From Micavibrio aeruginosavorus EPB (GTDB lineage: Bacteria > Pseudomonadota > Alphaproteobacteria > Micavibrionales > Micavibrionaceae), in contig NC_020812.1 of NCBI RefSeq assembly GCF_000348745.1, positions 2,303,444 through 2,367,443 on the forward strand: a DNA stretch of 64,000 bases, given 5' to 3'. Below, piece after piece: positions 63,180 to 64,000 of this stretch (position 1 is its first letter; each line of letters begins with the position of its first letter). The notes beneath the pieces are model-generated. The model saw only the letters and a program-made list of their open reading frames with translations. It made no database searches and was not told the DNA's origin. A program made the position numbers and the translations under genes.

Positions 63180-64000
63180 TCAGGATGCGGCGATGGACGA
63201 TGGCGCCGCCTGAACATCCGCCCCCGGCCTGGCCCTGTCGGTTGCGGATGTATTCTCCGCCCCGTCATCATCCCCCAGATCAACGCCTTCGATTTCGGCC
63301 TGGGCGACATTTTTATGATAATCGCTTTGCAGGACGCGGAATTCCGCGACCACTTTGGCGGATTGGGCCAGAATGGTCGGAACTTCGCCAAAAAAGTTAC
63401 TTTGCAGATAGCGGGTTCGGTTAATCACAGTCGATTCATATTCCCGCACCATACCCATATCGCTGAGCGGGCGGATCAGGCCGGACAGCATTTTCCGATA
63501 AAGCGTCATCAGATTTTCCAGCGACCCAATCACCATCATCTTGTCGCGCAAATGCGCCAGCGTGCCCAATTTAAATTCCATATAGGGCAAACTATATTTC
63601 ATAATAAACCCATTGATCTTGCGGATTTCCTGCACCTGCGCTTCCATCACCAATCCCAATTCACTGGCGCGCAGGAACAGGCGTTTCTCCTCATCCAGCA
63701 AATCGCTTTGATGTTCATCATAAAAATCAACCAGACGGGTCAGGGTTTGCGCCAACACCTGACGCACGGCATCGGGCCGTTCGACACCAAAGCGGAGCTT
63801 GCCCTCCAATGCGGCTTTGGCCACGGTGCGGGCACGTTTTATATCCCCGATACGCAAAGACGCGCGCAGCGATCGCTCCAAGGCCTCGGCCTCAACAGGG
63901 CCGTACAATGCATCCAGCGATTTGGTGATTGTGATCCAGTCGGGTTCCATGCTGGCCAGCAAATCCCGCGCCGCCCCGAAACGAAGCTTGTATTCCAGCA
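63180..64000 (-). CDS. Hypothetical protein, 5' end beyond the window
   Basis: The frame stays open through the right edge, so at least 273 residues with the start missing. Visible near the edge is EYKLRFGAARDLLASMEP, and 60 residues later EGKLRFGVERPDAVRQVL, hinting at an internal repeat. The rest is helical (LEYSxx-free, charged: LFLRASELGLVMEAQVQEIRK), with an acidic-then-Pro/Ala tail. No domain is recognised. Confidence 0.65.
   Translation of the reverse strand, partial: LEYKLRFGAARDLLASMEPDWITITKSLDALYGPVEAEALERSLRASLRIGDIKRARTVAKAALEGKLRFGVERPDAVRQVLAQTLTRLVDFYDEHQSDLLDEEKRLFLRASELGLVMEAQVQEIRKINGFIMKYSLPYMEFKLGTLAHLRDKMMVIGSLENLMTLYRKMLSGLIRPLSDMGMVREYESTVINRTRYLQSNFFGEVPTILAQSAKVVAEFRVLQSDYHKNVAQAEIEGVDLGDDDGAENTSATDRARPGADVQAAPSSIAAS

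Overview
The window looks like chromosomal DNA of a Gram-negative alphaproteobacterium. The clearest signs are the NDUFA12-type complex I accessory subunit next to mlaD, a DUF2155 protein and aat; the thioredoxin/LON-domain/Trm112 block; the phasin; and the ClpS-ClpA pair. The mix of ordinary housekeeping genes with large secreted fibre-like proteins and a lipid-uptake and beta-oxidation block would suit an epibiotic predator of the Micavibrio type. That placement is inference from gene content; no marker gene here proves it.

Layout. Positions 1-8.8 kb: cell-envelope and housekeeping genes (mltG, NDUFA12, mlaD, DUF2155, aat, a leuA without its regulatory domain, Trm112, LON-domain protein, thioredoxin-TPR protein, ProX-type deacylase), then tRNA-Gly(GCC). 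9-20 kb: a receiver domain fused to a deaminase-like domain that lacks its zinc cysteines, a ClpP relative with an insertion, a DUF2157/GDYXXLXY membrane pair, a pilin-like protein, two ClpA-type unfoldases and ClpS. 20-30 kb: phasin, a D,D-carboxypeptidase with SPOR domain, an SDR, a second pilin-like protein, two small lipoproteins, hldE, a fusion of a c-di-GMP-binding-type MshEN domain with a LapG-like cysteine protease, and small orphan genes. 30-34.8 kb: nrdA, a small kinase-like P-loop protein and pyruvate kinase.

35.2-49.8 kb is the most unusual part. Three secreted proteins (1243, 541 and 808 residues) share an N-terminal cysteine module, carry Gly-rich beta repeats or YadA-like head repeats, and end in an intramolecular-chaperone (peptidase S74) domain followed by a coiled coil. 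Between them lies a 1440-residue secreted beta-propeller-type protein that carries the same cysteine module at both ends. nrdB, preceded by two NrdR boxes, and a histidine-phosphatase gene sit inside this region. The S74 architecture resembles phage tail fibres and the mosaic trimeric fibres described in Bdellovibrio, but no phage genes are nearby. I regard this as a candidate surface-fibre locus, possibly for prey recognition.

49.9-64 kb: small unknown genes, a short PhoH-type ATPase, a Sco1-type copper protein, a FadL-type porin, and a long minus-strand run with a thioesterase, an SCP2-domain protein, a 2OG-Fe(II) oxygenase, an acyl-CoA dehydrogenase, a cytidine deaminase and a 3-hydroxyacyl-CoA dehydrogenase/enoyl-CoA hydratase. 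Together these could import and degrade fatty acids. The last gene runs off the right edge. No insertion sequence, CRISPR array, integrase or phage structural cluster was seen.
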